64,000 bases of DNA, from the NCBI GenBank assembly GCA_947382625.1, contig CANDAG010000002.1, positions 1-64,000 of the forward strand. Direction: 5' to 3'. Positions 18,836 through 29,178 of this stretch are shown here, in pieces (position 1 is the first letter of the stretch; every line of letters begins with the position of its first letter). The notes under the pieces were generated by a model that searched no databases, was not told where the DNA came from, and saw only the letters and a list, made by a program, of their open reading frames with translations. The stretch is from an uncultured Lachnospiraceae bacterium (GTDB lineage: Bacteria > Bacillota > Clostridia > Lachnospirales > Lachnospiraceae). The position numbers and the translations under genes are program-made.

Positions 18836-21106
18836 ATGAAGGATGTAAGAAAACTGTTTTACAAATATCTGGTAGTTTATTTTGGTTTGTTCCTGATATT
18901 GGTGTTAGGGAGCTTCATGATAGTCCGGATGACAGAACAGATCATATGGGATGACCTGATTGCCAAAGAGGAATTAAAGCTGGAAAAGGGAAGTCTTGAT
19001 TTTGGACAGATGATCGATGCTATGAGGCATATCAATGATAGCTTAAGTAACAGCGAAAGCATGGAAGCACTGAATAAAGAAAAAGGTAAACTGAGCATAT
19101 TTAATTTTGTGGAAATGAATTATGTAAAAAAGCAGTTCAGAAGCTTTCGGTTTGCCGGCGGGCTTCCGTATGGCTTTGTCCTGTTCCGGGATAATCCGGT
19201 GTTTATGTCTGATTCGCAGGTATCGCCGGATTATGAAAAGTATTATAGCCAGTATATGGGAGCAGATTCTTATACGGCGGAGCAGTTCAGGGAATTAGTT
19301 TTCAGCCAGCCGGGTATTGTTTCTTTCATCCGTCTAAACAAGATGGAATATTATGACATCGGGCGTGTGTCTTTAGAAAATCCTGTTTTGGTTGTGCTTA
19401 AGCCAATATTGAGTTCCGGAGTCGTGCAGGAAAGCAGGCGCTGTGTTTTCGTGTTGCCTGAAGAGGAGATACTGGATTACTTTCTGGCAGATGATTTGCT
19501 AAACAGTGCTATTGTACGTATGTATGATTCCTCCAGACAGGTTTTAGTGCAGCATGGTAATGGTGAGGGGGAGTTACCTTTTTCTTTGGAGGAGGCAAAA
19601 GATGGGGAATACCAATTGATGCATACGGAAATTGACAGCGGTATGCTGTCATGTTATGTAGGGATCCCTTATACAGCGGTTAAAGTACAGGTTCAGGATT
19701 ACACCAGGGGAATTTATCTGGTTTTGGCATCCTCTGTCATTTACACGGCCCTTGCGGTGATCTTCCTTGTGTGGAGAAGATATAAGCCTACCAAACACAT
19801 GCTGGAATATATCCATGAAACAGCCGAGGAAGAGATAACAGCATCCAATGAATATGAGTATGTGAAGAACACGGTAGATGCGCTGTCACGGACACGAAAG
19901 GATATCCAGCGTCAGTTTTCTGAATTGAAACTGGAAGTGAATAACAGTATTTTAGTCAATCTGCTTTCACATGGTATCGTAAATGAAGCGGACAGAGACA
20001 AAATAAAGGATATCCTCCCGCATTCACTGGGATATTATTTCGTGATCGTGTTCCACTTAAATGAATTATGTGAGGGAAATCCTTATGAAGTGGCGCAGTG
20101 CCTGATTTATAGTTTTGCCCAATTTTATGGGGAATATATCTATGCGGTGAGGATGAATCTGTTGGAAGAGGTTTTTATTGTACCTTTATCAGAGACAGAG
20201 CAAATTGATATGGACCAAATAGAAGAACGTCTGAAGTCTGTTGTACATGAAGTGACAAGGAAGACGAATAAGATATTCAGCGTCGGCATAAGCGGAATTG
20301 GTAAAGGGATCGACACTATGAATATCAATTATAATCAGGCTTGTCAGGCATACATCTATACGAGACGTGACTATGAGAATACAGTTGGAAGCTATTCAAA
20401 TGTAAAGCTGGAGATTGGGGATAGCTCTCTTGAGATCACATTGCTCTTCCAGATTTATGACTTTATTTTGATGGGAAACAAAAAGGCAATCAGAAATAAT
20501 CTTGGCAGGCTTGTCCGATTTTGCGAAAGGACAGGGGATTACCAACAAAACAAAGAGTTTTTTTATTCCCTGTCACGGATCTTATCCAGCGCCTATGAAA
20601 CCTTAGGCATTGAGGAACAGAAGGAGAAGCATCTTCAATGGAATGGAAATTGTAGTCTGGGAGAGCAGATAGAAGTGATCAGGGAGCGCATAGATGCGTT
20701 GATTGATGATTATGACAAAAGTAAAAAAAGCCATAACACGGAATTGAAGGATGGGATTATCCAGTATATGGAAGAACACTTTCAGGATGCGAATCTGACA
20801 ATGGTACAGGTATGTGAAGCTATGCATATTTCAGAAAAATATCTCGCGCAGTTTTTGAAGGAGCAGACCCTGAAAACCTTTTCACGATATCTGGAGGAGC
20901 TTCGCATCAATAAGGCAAAGGAATATCTGGCGGATACCGAATGGAGCAATAAGGTGATAGCCGAAGCAGTGGGGTTTGGCTCCCTGACTACCTTTTACCG
21001 CGTGTTTAACAAGGTGGAAGGAATCTCCCCGGTAAACTGGAAGAAGCTGTATATTGACCATAAAGGCGTTATGGATAAGGCGGCTGACGAGGAACAGACA
21101 AAATAA
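18836..21106 (+). CDS. Membrane-bound AraC-type one-component sensor-regulator
   Basis: This 756-aa regulator has an N-terminal transmembrane helix (about 12-32), an extracellular sensor domain (about 33-285), a second transmembrane helix (about 290-315), a cytoplasmic linker, and a C-terminal AraC double HTH (about 640-745, with EAVGFGSLTTFYRVFNKVEG as the second HTH). This architecture is common beside LplA/B/C-type sugar transporters in Firmicutes, where it senses extracellular sugar. It starts 6 bp after the GH2 stop, so it is in the operon and probably activates it. Confidence 0.88.
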   Translation: MKDVRKLFYKYLVVYFGLFLILVLGSFMIVRMTEQIIWDDLIAKEELKLEKGSLDFGQMIDAMRHINDSLSNSESMEALNKEKGKLSIFNFVEMNYVKKQFRSFRFAGGLPYGFVLFRDNPVFMSDSQVSPDYEKYYSQYMGADSYTAEQFRELVFSQPGIVSFIRLNKMEYYDIGRVSLENPVLVVLKPILSSGVVQESRRCVFVLPEEEILDYFLADDLLNSAIVRMYDSSRQVLVQHGNGEGELPFSLEEAKDGEYQLMHTEIDSGMLSCYVGIPYTAVKVQVQDYTRGIYLVLASSVIYTALAVIFLVWRRYKPTKHMLEYIHETAEEEITASNEYEYVKNTVDALSRTRKDIQRQFSELKLEVNNSILVNLLSHGIVNEADRDKIKDILPHSLGYYFVIVFHLNELCEGNPYEVAQCLIYSFAQFYGEYIYAVRMNLLEEVFIVPLSETEQIDMDQIEERLKSVVHEVTRKTNKIFSVGISGIGKGIDTMNINYNQACQAYIYTRRDYENTVGSYSNVKLEIGDSSLEITLLFQIYDFILMGNKKAIRNNLGRLVRFCERTGDYQQNKEFFYSLSRILSSAYETLGIEEQKEKHLQWNGNCSLGEQIEVIRERIDALIDDYDKSKKSHNTELKDGIIQYMEEHFQDANLTMVQVCEAMHISEKYLAQFLKEQTLKTFSRYLEELRINKAKEYLADTEWSNKVIAEAVGFGSLTTFYRVFNKVEGISPVNWKKLYIDHKGVMDKAADEEQTK

Positions 21107-21202
21107 AAATGCTATGGAGAAGAGTTTCTTACCAAAAGCAGATTTCGCGGTAATGCTCCAATCCCCTTTAAATTAAAGTAATAGCGCGAAAGGAATATGA
21201 GT

Positions 21203-23578
21203 ATGGAAAAAATAGTGAAAACAGACACTTACCTGGAAATAGGAGTGGGGGAACTTAGGCATCGCCTGATTCCCGTTACGGATAGGATCATCCGCTGTAT
21301 CACATCAAAAAAACAGATACAGACGGGTGAGGATTCTCTGATTATCGAGAAAAAGCAGTATCCGCAGGTAGATTTTACGGTGGAAGATGACCTGGAAAGA
21401 GTGATTTTAAAAACGGATAAGGTATGGGTATCCGTTGAACGGCAAAGTGGTGAATTTACATGGATGCGTCCAGATAGTTCCGTATGGCTGAGAGAGAGGG
21501 GAAAGGAGCTGGCGGAAATTGATGTAGTACACTATATGGCAGATGGAGATGCATCGGAAGTAAAGCGTGTGAAAACGGTGGATGGAGAACGCAGTTTTGT
21601 TTCAAGTCTAAAGGCAGAAGTTGTACGGAAAGCTTACAAAGGCAGGATTTTTTTTCATTGGAAAGAAGAGGAAGCAATCCACGGACTGGGGCAGGCAGAA
21701 GAAGGAATTTACAATTACAGAGGCCATAACCAGTACCTTTACCAGCACAATATGAGGATTCCCATGCCGGCGTTTGTCTCTACGGAAGGGTACGGTATCC
21801 TCTTTGACTGTTGTTCCCTGATGACCTTTTGTGGTGAAGGAAAACAGCCTTATCTGTTCCTCGATACAGTGGAACAGATGGATTATTATTTTATGGGTGG
21901 AGAAACAATGGATGGCATAGTTTCCTGCCTGCGCACTTTGACAGGAAAGGCACAGCTTTTGCCGAAATGGGCCTACGGCTATATACAGTCTAAAGAACAG
22001 TATTATACGGCGGAGGAACTGGCAGATGTGATCAGACGATATCGGAATCTGCAGGTTCCTGTAGATTGCGTTGTACAGGATTGGAATACATGGGAAGCTG
22101 GAAACTGGGGGGAAAAGATTGTCGATCCAAAGAGGTATGGGAATTTAAGAGAATGCATGGAGGAAATACATAGTATGAATGCCCATGCCATGGTTTCCAT
22201 TTGGCCCAATATGAATGTGGGAGGAAAAAATCATCAGGAGTTTTTAGAGGCGGGATATCTTTTAAATGACAATTCGACCTACAATGCGTTTGATGAGAAA
22301 GCGCGGGAAATGTACTGGAAACAGGCGAAGGAAGGACTTTTTGATCAGGGATTTGATGCATGGTGGTGCGATTCAACGGAGCCTTTTTCCGGTCCGGACT
22401 GGAATGGGGAGATGAAAAGGGAGCCATGGGAAAGATTTGCCCTGGTGGGAAATGAACATAAAAAATATTTAGACCCGGCGCAGGCAAACGCCTTTGCCCT
22501 GATGCATGCAAAGGGAATGTATGAAAATCAGAGAAAGGATTGTGAAGACGGGCGGGTTCTGAATCTGACTCGTTCAGGATATATTTCCGGCCAGAAATAT
22601 GCGGCCATGCTCTGGTCCGGCGATACCAGCGCGTCATGGGAGTCTTTAAGGATTCAGATTGTGGAAGGTTTAAATATGGGGCTAAGCGGGTATCCCTACT
22701 GGACGCTGGATATTGGCGCTTTCTTTACGGTAAAGGATGCCTGGCAAAACCGCGGCTGCGGAAATAATACTAATTCCAGCAAACTCTGGTTTTGGCAAGG
22801 AGAATATAATGAGGGAGTGAGGGATAAGGGATACTGCGAGTTATATACACGCTGGCTGCAGGTAGGAGCATTTCTTCCTATGTTCCGTTCTCACGGGACG
22901 GACACACCAAGGGAAATATGGAATTTCGGTGAGAAAGGTACTATGTTCTATGATGCAATTGAAAAATTTATCAGGCTCCGTTATCATCTGATGCCATATA
23001 TCTATTCATTGGCAGCCTCCGTTTGTATGAGGGATGATACGATGATGAGAAGCCTTCTTTTCGATTTCCCTGGGGATAAGGAAGCCGGGAAAATAGAAAA
23101 TGAATTTATGTTTGGATCCTCGTTTCTCGTGTGCGCTGTGACGGAACCCATGTATTATGAGGCAGAGAATAAAAAACTGGATAGGGAAAAGAAATGGAGG
23201 TGTTATCTTCCGGAAGGGTGTAAGTGGTATGATTACTGGACGAATGATTGCTATGAGGGCGGGCAATACGTTACAGTGGACGCACCGATCGACAGGATTC
23301 CGCTGTTTGTCAGGGCAGGAGCGATTATCCCGACAGTCAGGGGATTGCAGTATGCATCGCAGAAGCCGGAGGAGCCGGTGGAAGTGTACGTGTATTCCGG
23401 TGCAGACGGAAAGTTCATTTTATATGAAGATGAGGGAGATAATTACAATTTTGAAAAAGGAATTTACGCTACAACGGAATTCATATGGAAAGAAAAGGAA
23501 CACAGGCTTGTGGTAAAAGAACGTCAGGGAAGCTTTCCGGGAATGGAAGAGATGGTCTACAAGACTGTAATTATTTAA
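21203..23578 (+). CDS. Glycoside hydrolase family 31 (alpha-glucosidase/alpha-xylosidase type)
   Basis: This 791-aa retaining alpha-glycosidase has the N-terminal galactose-mutarotase-like domain, then the catalytic barrel with the nucleophile region WWCDSTEP (D390) and the acid/base aspartate D474 in WSGDTSASW, then proximal and distal beta domains. No signal peptide is visible, so it should act in the cytoplasm. The ATG at 21203 is preferred over 21197 because AAAGGAA is then properly spaced. Alpha-xylosidase, alpha-glucosidase or sulfoquinovosidase-like activity are all possible. The WCDST variant differs from the commoner WxDMNE. Confidence 0.88.
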   Translation: MEKIVKTDTYLEIGVGELRHRLIPVTDRIIRCITSKKQIQTGEDSLIIEKKQYPQVDFTVEDDLERVILKTDKVWVSVERQSGEFTWMRPDSSVWLRERGKELAEIDVVHYMADGDASEVKRVKTVDGERSFVSSLKAEVVRKAYKGRIFFHWKEEEAIHGLGQAEEGIYNYRGHNQYLYQHNMRIPMPAFVSTEGYGILFDCCSLMTFCGEGKQPYLFLDTVEQMDYYFMGGETMDGIVSCLRTLTGKAQLLPKWAYGYIQSKEQYYTAEELADVIRRYRNLQVPVDCVVQDWNTWEAGNWGEKIVDPKRYGNLRECMEEIHSMNAHAMVSIWPNMNVGGKNHQEFLEAGYLLNDNSTYNAFDEKAREMYWKQAKEGLFDQGFDAWWCDSTEPFSGPDWNGEMKREPWERFALVGNEHKKYLDPAQANAFALMHAKGMYENQRKDCEDGRVLNLTRSGYISGQKYAAMLWSGDTSASWESLRIQIVEGLNMGLSGYPYWTLDIGAFFTVKDAWQNRGCGNNTNSSKLWFWQGEYNEGVRDKGYCELYTRWLQVGAFLPMFRSHGTDTPREIWNFGEKGTMFYDAIEKFIRLRYHLMPYIYSLAASVCMRDDTMMRSLLFDFPGDKEAGKIENEFMFGSSFLVCAVTEPMYYEAENKKLDREKKWRCYLPEGCKWYDYWTNDCYEGGQYVTVDAPIDRIPLFVRAGAIIPTVRGLQYASQKPEEPVEVYVYSGADGKFILYEDEGDNYNFEKGIYATTEFIWKEKEHRLVVKERQGSFPGMEEMVYKTVII

Positions 23579-23675
23579 ATGGATGTGATGAAGAAGGAAG
23601 AGTAAAGGACAGTATCAGGTAGATATTTCAATGATGATTTTGTTTTCAAATTAAAGAGAATAATGTATTAACCGT

Positions 23676-23728
23676 AGCTCCTTTTGGGGTCCAGGAATAA
23701 GAGACTTGGCCCCAAAGGGGCTTTTTTT
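23676..23728 (+). terminator. Rho-independent terminator after the GH31 operon
   Basis: The AGCTCCTTTTGGGG arm (23676-23689) pairs with CCCCAAAGGGGCT (23710-23722), followed by seven T. It closes the sugar cluster and separates it from the recombinase module. The rest of 23579-23890 shows no gene. Confidence 0.85.
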
Positions 23729-23890
23729 ATGGATGGAAAGGGGAAAATACCGGATATAAAAATTTTAATGAATGCACAGACGAGAACAGCATATTGCAGA
23801 TAAGCCATGGGCAACCTGCATATGTACTAAATGGGCGAATACCGGACAAGCAGAGAGAAATATATTAAAGAGAGCAGGGAAGGGATTGAT

Positions 23891-24145
23891 ATGCTGATGG
23901 ACGTGCAGACATTAAGAGAGCTGGCAGATGTGGACATCTGTACGGTTCCAAAGGAATCGCTGGTGGATATACGGAATGTGAAGATAGACGGGGCAAAGGA
24001 GCGTAATGAGAGGATTTCTGACTATATCAGGCAGGTAAAAAATCCATACTGTTTCCAGTGTAATGGCATTATTGTAAAAATGAATTTCAGCCAGTCAGAA
24101 GGGACTCTGGAAGAAAAGCTGGCAGGCTATTTCCTGTCAGTGTGA
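23891..24145 (+). CDS. Small recombinase-associated protein (DUF6870-like)
   Basis: An 84-aa acidic, soluble protein. Its pattern (LRELADVDICTVPKESL, then NPYCFQCNG) resembles small proteins I associate with serine-recombinase modules of Clostridia, possibly DUF6870. The function is unknown. An accessory factor such as a recombination directionality factor is a reasonable guess from position only. The start at 23891 follows GGGAAGGGA. An in-frame ATG at 23831 lacks a Shine-Dalgarno sequence. It lies 69 bp before the first recombinase gene. Confidence 0.6.
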   Translation: MLMDVQTLRELADVDICTVPKESLVDIRNVKIDGAKERNERISDYIRQVKNPYCFQCNGIIVKMNFSQSEGTLEEKLAGYFLSV

Positions 24146-24214
24146 GACAATGGAGCAGAAAACCAAACTGTCGCAATTTCGTAAAGTAAACCTTAAACTA
24201 TTTGAGGTGATCAT

Positions 24215-25930
24215 ATGAATACATATCTAAAAGGTGTCTATACGGCTGACACTTATTTCCGCCTGTCAAAGGAAGACGGGGACAAGGCGGAGAGTGACAG
24301 TATTGTTAACCAGAGGGCTCTTGCGAAAGAGTTCCTGAAAACGCATCCCGATATTCAAATTTATAAGGAGAGAGTTGACGACGGTTTTTCCGGGGTCAGT
24401 TTCGAGCGCCCTGCATTTAAGGAAATGCTGGAGGATATTAAGTCCGGAAAAGTAAACTGTGTGATTGTAAAAGACCTGTCGAGGTTTGGCAGGGACTATA
24501 TTGAGGCAGGACGGTATATTGAGAAGATATTTCCATACCTTGGCGTCAGGTTTATTGCAATTAATGACAATATAGATACGGCTTCCGGGTTAAGCGGTGC
24601 AGAGGAGATGCTGATCCCGTTCAAGAACCTGATCAATGATGCCTACTGCCGGGATATTTCCGTAAAGATCAGGAGCCATCTGGATATTAAGAGGAAGAAC
24701 GGACAGTATATCGGCTCTTTTGCCCCTTATGGCTATCGGAAGTCCCCGGATGATAAAAACAAGCTGATTGTTGATGAAAAGGCGGCTTCGGTGGTGCGCC
24801 AGATTTTTAAATGGAAAATAGGAGGCATGAGCGGGGAGAGGATAGCGGAAAAGCTGAATGAGCTGGGAATCCCCACGCCCATGGAGTACAAGCATAAGAA
24901 CGGGGAGAATTTCCAGTGCGGCTTCCGCAGGAAGGCAGACCCGAAGTGGCAGGCAAACGGTGTCAATTACATTTTACGGAATGAAGTATATACAGGCGTG
25001 CTTTTGCAGGGGAAAACATCTTCCCCCAACTATAAGATAAGGAAGCGGACAAAGAAGGACGAGAAAGACTGGATTCGCTGTGAGGACAGCCATGAGGCAG
25101 TTGTATCGAAAGAGGATTTCATGGTGGTTAAGGAAGCCTTTGGGGCGGATACAAGAGTTGCACCGGAAGAAAAGATATTATATTTGTTTTCAGGCTTTGT
25201 AAAATGCGGGCATTGTAACGGGAATATGACCAGAAAGACAATTCCGGTAAAAGGCAAAAAATATGTTTATCTGGTCTGTATTGAAAATAAGAATAAGACG
25301 GGCTGCACGAATAGTAAAGGGGTTCCTTTGGAGAAATTTGAAAAGGTTATCCTGCAGGTAATCAACCTGTATATAGAGAGCGTTTTTGAATTAAGCCAGT
25401 TGCTGGAATTAGTTGATGAAGTTTCTCACCATGGATATTTTGTGGAAAAAATTCAGGAAAGTATTATGGATAAGGAGTTGGAGATAGAAAAGAAACGCCA
25501 GTATGCGTCTTCTGCTTATCAGGATTATAAGGAAGGAGTGTTATCAAAAGAAGAATATCTGGAATTAAAGGATTGTTACAAAACAGATATTGAAAGTCTG
25601 CAAAAAGAAATTGGAGCGCTGGAAGCTGAGTATGAAGAAACCGTAAAGAATAGAAGAGATCAGGCAGGATGGATGCAACGCTTTATCGAATACAGAGGAT
25701 TCAAAGAGCTTTCGCGGGAATTGTTGGCAAGGCTGGTAGAAGAGATAAAAGTATATGATAAAGACAGGATTGAGGTTACATTTAAGTTCAAGTCAGAGTA
25801 TGAACAGGCATGGACCTATATAAAAAAGGTGGAACAAAGCGGAATGCCGGAAGGAGGGGCAGATGGCAAGGAAAAGCAGGAAGGCCGGCAGGGGCGTAGC
25901 TGGGAAAGTTTCTGTTGCTGTCCTTGCTAA
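24215..25930 (+). CDS. Large serine recombinase 1
   Basis: A 571-aa large serine recombinase. The N-terminal resolvase domain (about 8-155) has catalytic S18 in YFRLSKED and the conserved VKDLSRFGRD segment. A recombinase domain (about 165-275), a zinc ribbon (CGHC near residue 332, second Cys pair CIENKNKTGC) and a C-terminal coiled coil (about 405-480) follow. Large serine recombinases cut both strands at a 2-bp core and integrate directionally. The 3' end overlaps the next gene by 68 bp. It is the first of three paralogues. Confidence 0.95.
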   Translation: MNTYLKGVYTADTYFRLSKEDGDKAESDSIVNQRALAKEFLKTHPDIQIYKERVDDGFSGVSFERPAFKEMLEDIKSGKVNCVIVKDLSRFGRDYIEAGRYIEKIFPYLGVRFIAINDNIDTASGLSGAEEMLIPFKNLINDAYCRDISVKIRSHLDIKRKNGQYIGSFAPYGYRKSPDDKNKLIVDEKAASVVRQIFKWKIGGMSGERIAEKLNELGIPTPMEYKHKNGENFQCGFRRKADPKWQANGVNYILRNEVYTGVLLQGKTSSPNYKIRKRTKKDEKDWIRCEDSHEAVVSKEDFMVVKEAFGADTRVAPEEKILYLFSGFVKCGHCNGNMTRKTIPVKGKKYVYLVCIENKNKTGCTNSKGVPLEKFEKVILQVINLYIESVFELSQLLELVDEVSHHGYFVEKIQESIMDKELEIEKKRQYASSAYQDYKEGVLSKEEYLELKDCYKTDIESLQKEIGALEAEYEETVKNRRDQAGWMQRFIEYRGFKELSRELLARLVEEIKVYDKDRIEVTFKFKSEYEQAWTYIKKVEQSGMPEGGADGKEKQEGRQGRSWESFCCCPC

Positions 25931-27608
25931 AAATTTTGTAGGTATTTACACCAGATTGTCGATTGAAGATAACGGTTACGAAAGTAAGGATTCCATACAA
26001 AATCAGATCGCATTTTTAAAGGAATATATCGAGAGGCATGAAGATAATTTTGAGCTTGTGGAAGTCTACGTGGATAATGGGGCTACGGGAACCAATTTTG
26101 ACAGGGAAGAATGGAACCGTATGGTCAGCGATATAAAGGCCGGGAAGATCAACTGTGTAGTGGTTAAGGACTTTTCAAGACTGGGGCGGAATTATATTGA
26201 AGTGGGGAATTATCTGGAAAAGGTATTTCCATTTTTAGGTGTGAGGGTTATTGCGGTCAACGAAAATTTTGACAGTGAAAAGCAGACATTTGAAAATAGT
26301 ATGTTGATGAATTCCCTGACTAATATAGTGAACGAATATTATGCGAGGGATATATCAAAAAAAGTTACACAGACGAAGCGTACCATGCAGAAGAATGGAG
26401 AGTGTGTCAGCGGGGTGCTTCCGTATGGTTACACGCGCGCAAGCAGGCGTGAAAAGTCGGACAAGGATAGAAAGAAGCTGGTTATTGATCAGGAAGGCGC
26501 AGATGTGGTGAAAAAGATATTTGAATGGCGTCTGCAAAAGAAAGGCTGCACTGTAATCGCCAATTATCTAAACGAGCTTGCCATACCGTCACCAGGGCTG
26601 TACCGCTATATGAATGGAAATCAATCTTTTAAACGCAGCAGTAATGCAAAGTGGAAGTCAAAACATGTTGCAGGGATTTTGTCAAATCCGGTCTATCTTG
26701 GACATATGGTTCAGGGAAAGACGAGATGCAGTTATTTTGAGCAGGAGGGGAAGCTGCGGTTTCTTCCCAAAGAGGATTGGATCATTGTAGAGGGAACGCA
26801 TGAACTGCTTGTCACACAGGAACAATTTGACGCAGTGGCCGCAATGGCGGAGGAAAGCCGGAAAAGGCACATACAGCAGATGGAGGCTCATAAGGATATT
26901 GCCCATGTGGAAAATCCGCTGCGTAAAAGGGTTTTTTGTGGACAGTGTGGTAGCATGATGACAAGGCGGAGCAGGGTGGAAAATGGGAAAAGAGATTACT
27001 GTTTCTTTTGCGGTGCGCCTAAATTAAAGCTGGGCGTTCATTGTACAAATACCCATATACATGAGATGCCGCTTATGGAGGCGGTAACAGAAGCAACAGA
27101 CCGACAGCTTCGGTTATTGGGAAAAATAGAGAGTGGTTGGAACAGGCAGAAGCAATCTGAAGAACATAAGAAAAAGGAACAGACGACAGAAAGCAGAAAA
27201 AGGGATTTGGGAGAAGCTATTGACAGGGCTAAAAAGCAAAAACAGGAAATTTACGCTGACAGGAAAGAAGGGTTGCTTTCACCCGATGATTATGAGTACG
27301 AAAAAAAACGTCTGGTAAAAAAGCTGGAAGAGTATGATGCCGCAATGGAAAGTCTTATGAAAGACAGCAGAATGGAAAAAAAACTGGAAGATGTATTGGA
27401 GCGGCATTGCAAGAATGTTTTAAATCTGAAAGGCGAGGGAATAGCGGATGATGTGATTTCCATGGATTTGCTGGATGCATTAGTTAAAAAAATAGTGGTC
27501 TATTCACCGGAAAGAGTTAAGGTCACCTTTGCTTTTTCAGATGAACTGGAAGAATGGACCAGAAAATTACAGACAGATGCGCCACGGGAAAGGGAGTGGA
27601 AAAGTTGA
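25863..27608 (+). CDS. Large serine recombinase 2
   Basis: A 581-aa large serine recombinase with a basic N-terminal extension (ARKSRKAGRG), catalytic S33 in YTRLSIED, the VKDFSRLGRN segment, a recombinase domain, a zinc ribbon (CGQC, later CFFC) and a coiled coil near 420-500. GGAGG precedes the start inside the tail of recombinase 1, so the genes are tightly coupled. The sequence is clearly paralogous to, not duplicated from, its neighbours. It may act jointly with the other two, as in tandem recombinase modules of some mobile elements. Confidence 0.95.
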   Translation: MARKSRKAGRGVAGKVSVAVLAKNFVGIYTRLSIEDNGYESKDSIQNQIAFLKEYIERHEDNFELVEVYVDNGATGTNFDREEWNRMVSDIKAGKINCVVVKDFSRLGRNYIEVGNYLEKVFPFLGVRVIAVNENFDSEKQTFENSMLMNSLTNIVNEYYARDISKKVTQTKRTMQKNGECVSGVLPYGYTRASRREKSDKDRKKLVIDQEGADVVKKIFEWRLQKKGCTVIANYLNELAIPSPGLYRYMNGNQSFKRSSNAKWKSKHVAGILSNPVYLGHMVQGKTRCSYFEQEGKLRFLPKEDWIIVEGTHELLVTQEQFDAVAAMAEESRKRHIQQMEAHKDIAHVENPLRKRVFCGQCGSMMTRRSRVENGKRDYCFFCGAPKLKLGVHCTNTHIHEMPLMEAVTEATDRQLRLLGKIESGWNRQKQSEEHKKKEQTTESRKRDLGEAIDRAKKQKQEIYADRKEGLLSPDDYEYEKKRLVKKLEEYDAAMESLMKDSRMEKKLEDVLERHCKNVLNLKGEGIADDVISMDLLDALVKKIVVYSPERVKVTFAFSDELEEWTRKLQTDAPREREWKS

Positions 27609-29173
27609 TAGATGGCTATGTTGCAGAGTATCTTAGAATATCTGATGATGACGTGGATGTTGGAAAGGGAAAGGACGAGAGCGGCAGTATCAGCAACCAG
27701 AGAAGTGTGCTGAGGCACTTTATCAGTAATCATGAAGAATTGTCAAAATATCCGGTCAGGGAATTTTTGGATGACGGGTATTCCGGGGTGAATTTTAATC
27801 GTCCCGGGGTTCAGAATCTGCTTAGGGAAGTAAAAGAAAATAAGGTTGCATGTATCGTAGTCAAGGATTTATCCCGCTTTGGAAGAAATTATATTGAAGT
27901 GGGTGATTACATAGAACAGATATTTCCATTTCTTGGGGTGCGTTTTGTTGCTATATCAGATAATTATGACAGCTTTTTAAACTCAGGTGGAATAGAAGTA
28001 GGATTTAAAAATCTAATCCATGATATGTACAGCAGGGATCTGTCTAAAAAGATAAAGTCTGTAAAGCGTATGCATCAGAAAAAGGGAACTTATATAGGCG
28101 GAGATGTGCCTTATGGGTATATGTATAGCGGAAACAAGAAAGCTGAAAAAGGCATTGGTATCTATCAACCGGATTTGGATGCGGCAGTGGTGGTAAAGAA
28201 GATTTTTGGACTGGCGGCGGAAGGGAATACGCCGGTCAATATTGCAAAGTATCTGAATGATCAAGGGATTCCTACACCAGGTGCCTATAAGAATCAGACA
28301 AGGAATTATAATTACCGGGTGAAGAATACAAAAAGTAATTTGTGGGTGGGCAGTAAGATTAGAGATATCTTGCAGAATGAAGTATACATTGGAACTTATA
28401 TTTGTCACAAAGCTACTTCAATCAGGCCAAGAGAAATGAACCGGAATGATGTGTCAGAGTATCTGCGATTTGAGAATGCCCATGAGGCGTTGGTTTCGAG
28501 AGAAATTTTTGATGCTGCACAAAGAGTCATAAGGTCCAGGAAAAAAAGAGATATCTATAAGAAAGCAGAGAACTGCCATGCATTACAGGGAAAGGTGAAA
28601 TGCGGATATTGCGGGTATGCCATGAGCAGGAGCAGTAATAAACCGGATTCCGATTATCTATGCAGAATGGGTGACAGTTGCGGTTCCCATTTACGGATCA
28701 AGGAGCAGATTCTGGAAGCTGCTGCTCTGGAAATTTTAAAGAAGCTGATTTTCATTCAGAGAGATGCTGAACTTAAAAAAGAGAAGAACGGGGGTAAAGT
28801 GCTGTCAGAACTTACAAAAGGCAGGGAAGAAACAAGAGTTCTGGAAATGAAGATAGAACATTGTAAGACCAGTCGTTTAAACCTGTACCGGCAGTGGAAA
28901 GAGCAGCAGATTACAAAAGATGAATATATAAGGAAGAGAGATGAATACACAAAACAGGAGGAAGACCATAAGGCAAGGATGCAGCAGTTAGATGAACAGT
29001 TAGGCAGGCTGATCGAAGAACAGGGGAAAAAGCCGACTTGCGATTTACTAGGATATAGCGGTGTCCAGTCTTTGACGAAGGAATTAGCGGATAAATTAGT
29101 AGAGAGAATTGATGTATATGATGGGGATAGGGTGGAAGTGACTTGGAAGTTTGGGGATGAGTATAATGTATAA
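27605..29173 (+). CDS. Large serine recombinase 3
   Basis: A large serine recombinase of about 522 aa with catalytic S13 in YLRISDDD, VKDLSRFGRN, a recombinase domain, a zinc ribbon (CGYCGYAMSR with a later Cys pair) and a coiled coil near 400-460. The start is uncertain. TTG 27605 forms a TTGA overlap with the previous stop and is 8 bp from AGGGAG, whereas an in-frame ATG at 27554 has no clear ribosome site. Eight bases after the stop lies the first copy of the right attachment arm. Confidence 0.93.
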   Translation: MIDGYVAEYLRISDDDVDVGKGKDESGSISNQRSVLRHFISNHEELSKYPVREFLDDGYSGVNFNRPGVQNLLREVKENKVACIVVKDLSRFGRNYIEVGDYIEQIFPFLGVRFVAISDNYDSFLNSGGIEVGFKNLIHDMYSRDLSKKIKSVKRMHQKKGTYIGGDVPYGYMYSGNKKAEKGIGIYQPDLDAAVVVKKIFGLAAEGNTPVNIAKYLNDQGIPTPGAYKNQTRNYNYRVKNTKSNLWVGSKIRDILQNEVYIGTYICHKATSIRPREMNRNDVSEYLRFENAHEALVSREIFDAAQRVIRSRKKRDIYKKAENCHALQGKVKCGYCGYAMSRSSNKPDSDYLCRMGDSCGSHLRIKEQILEAAALEILKKLIFIQRDAELKKEKNGGKVLSELTKGREETRVLEMKIEHCKTSRLNLYRQWKEQQITKDEYIRKRDEYTKQEEDHKARMQQLDEQLGRLIEEQGKKPTCDLLGYSGVQSLTKELADKLVERIDVYDGDRVEVTWKFGDEYNV

Positions 29174-29178
29174 AAAAG

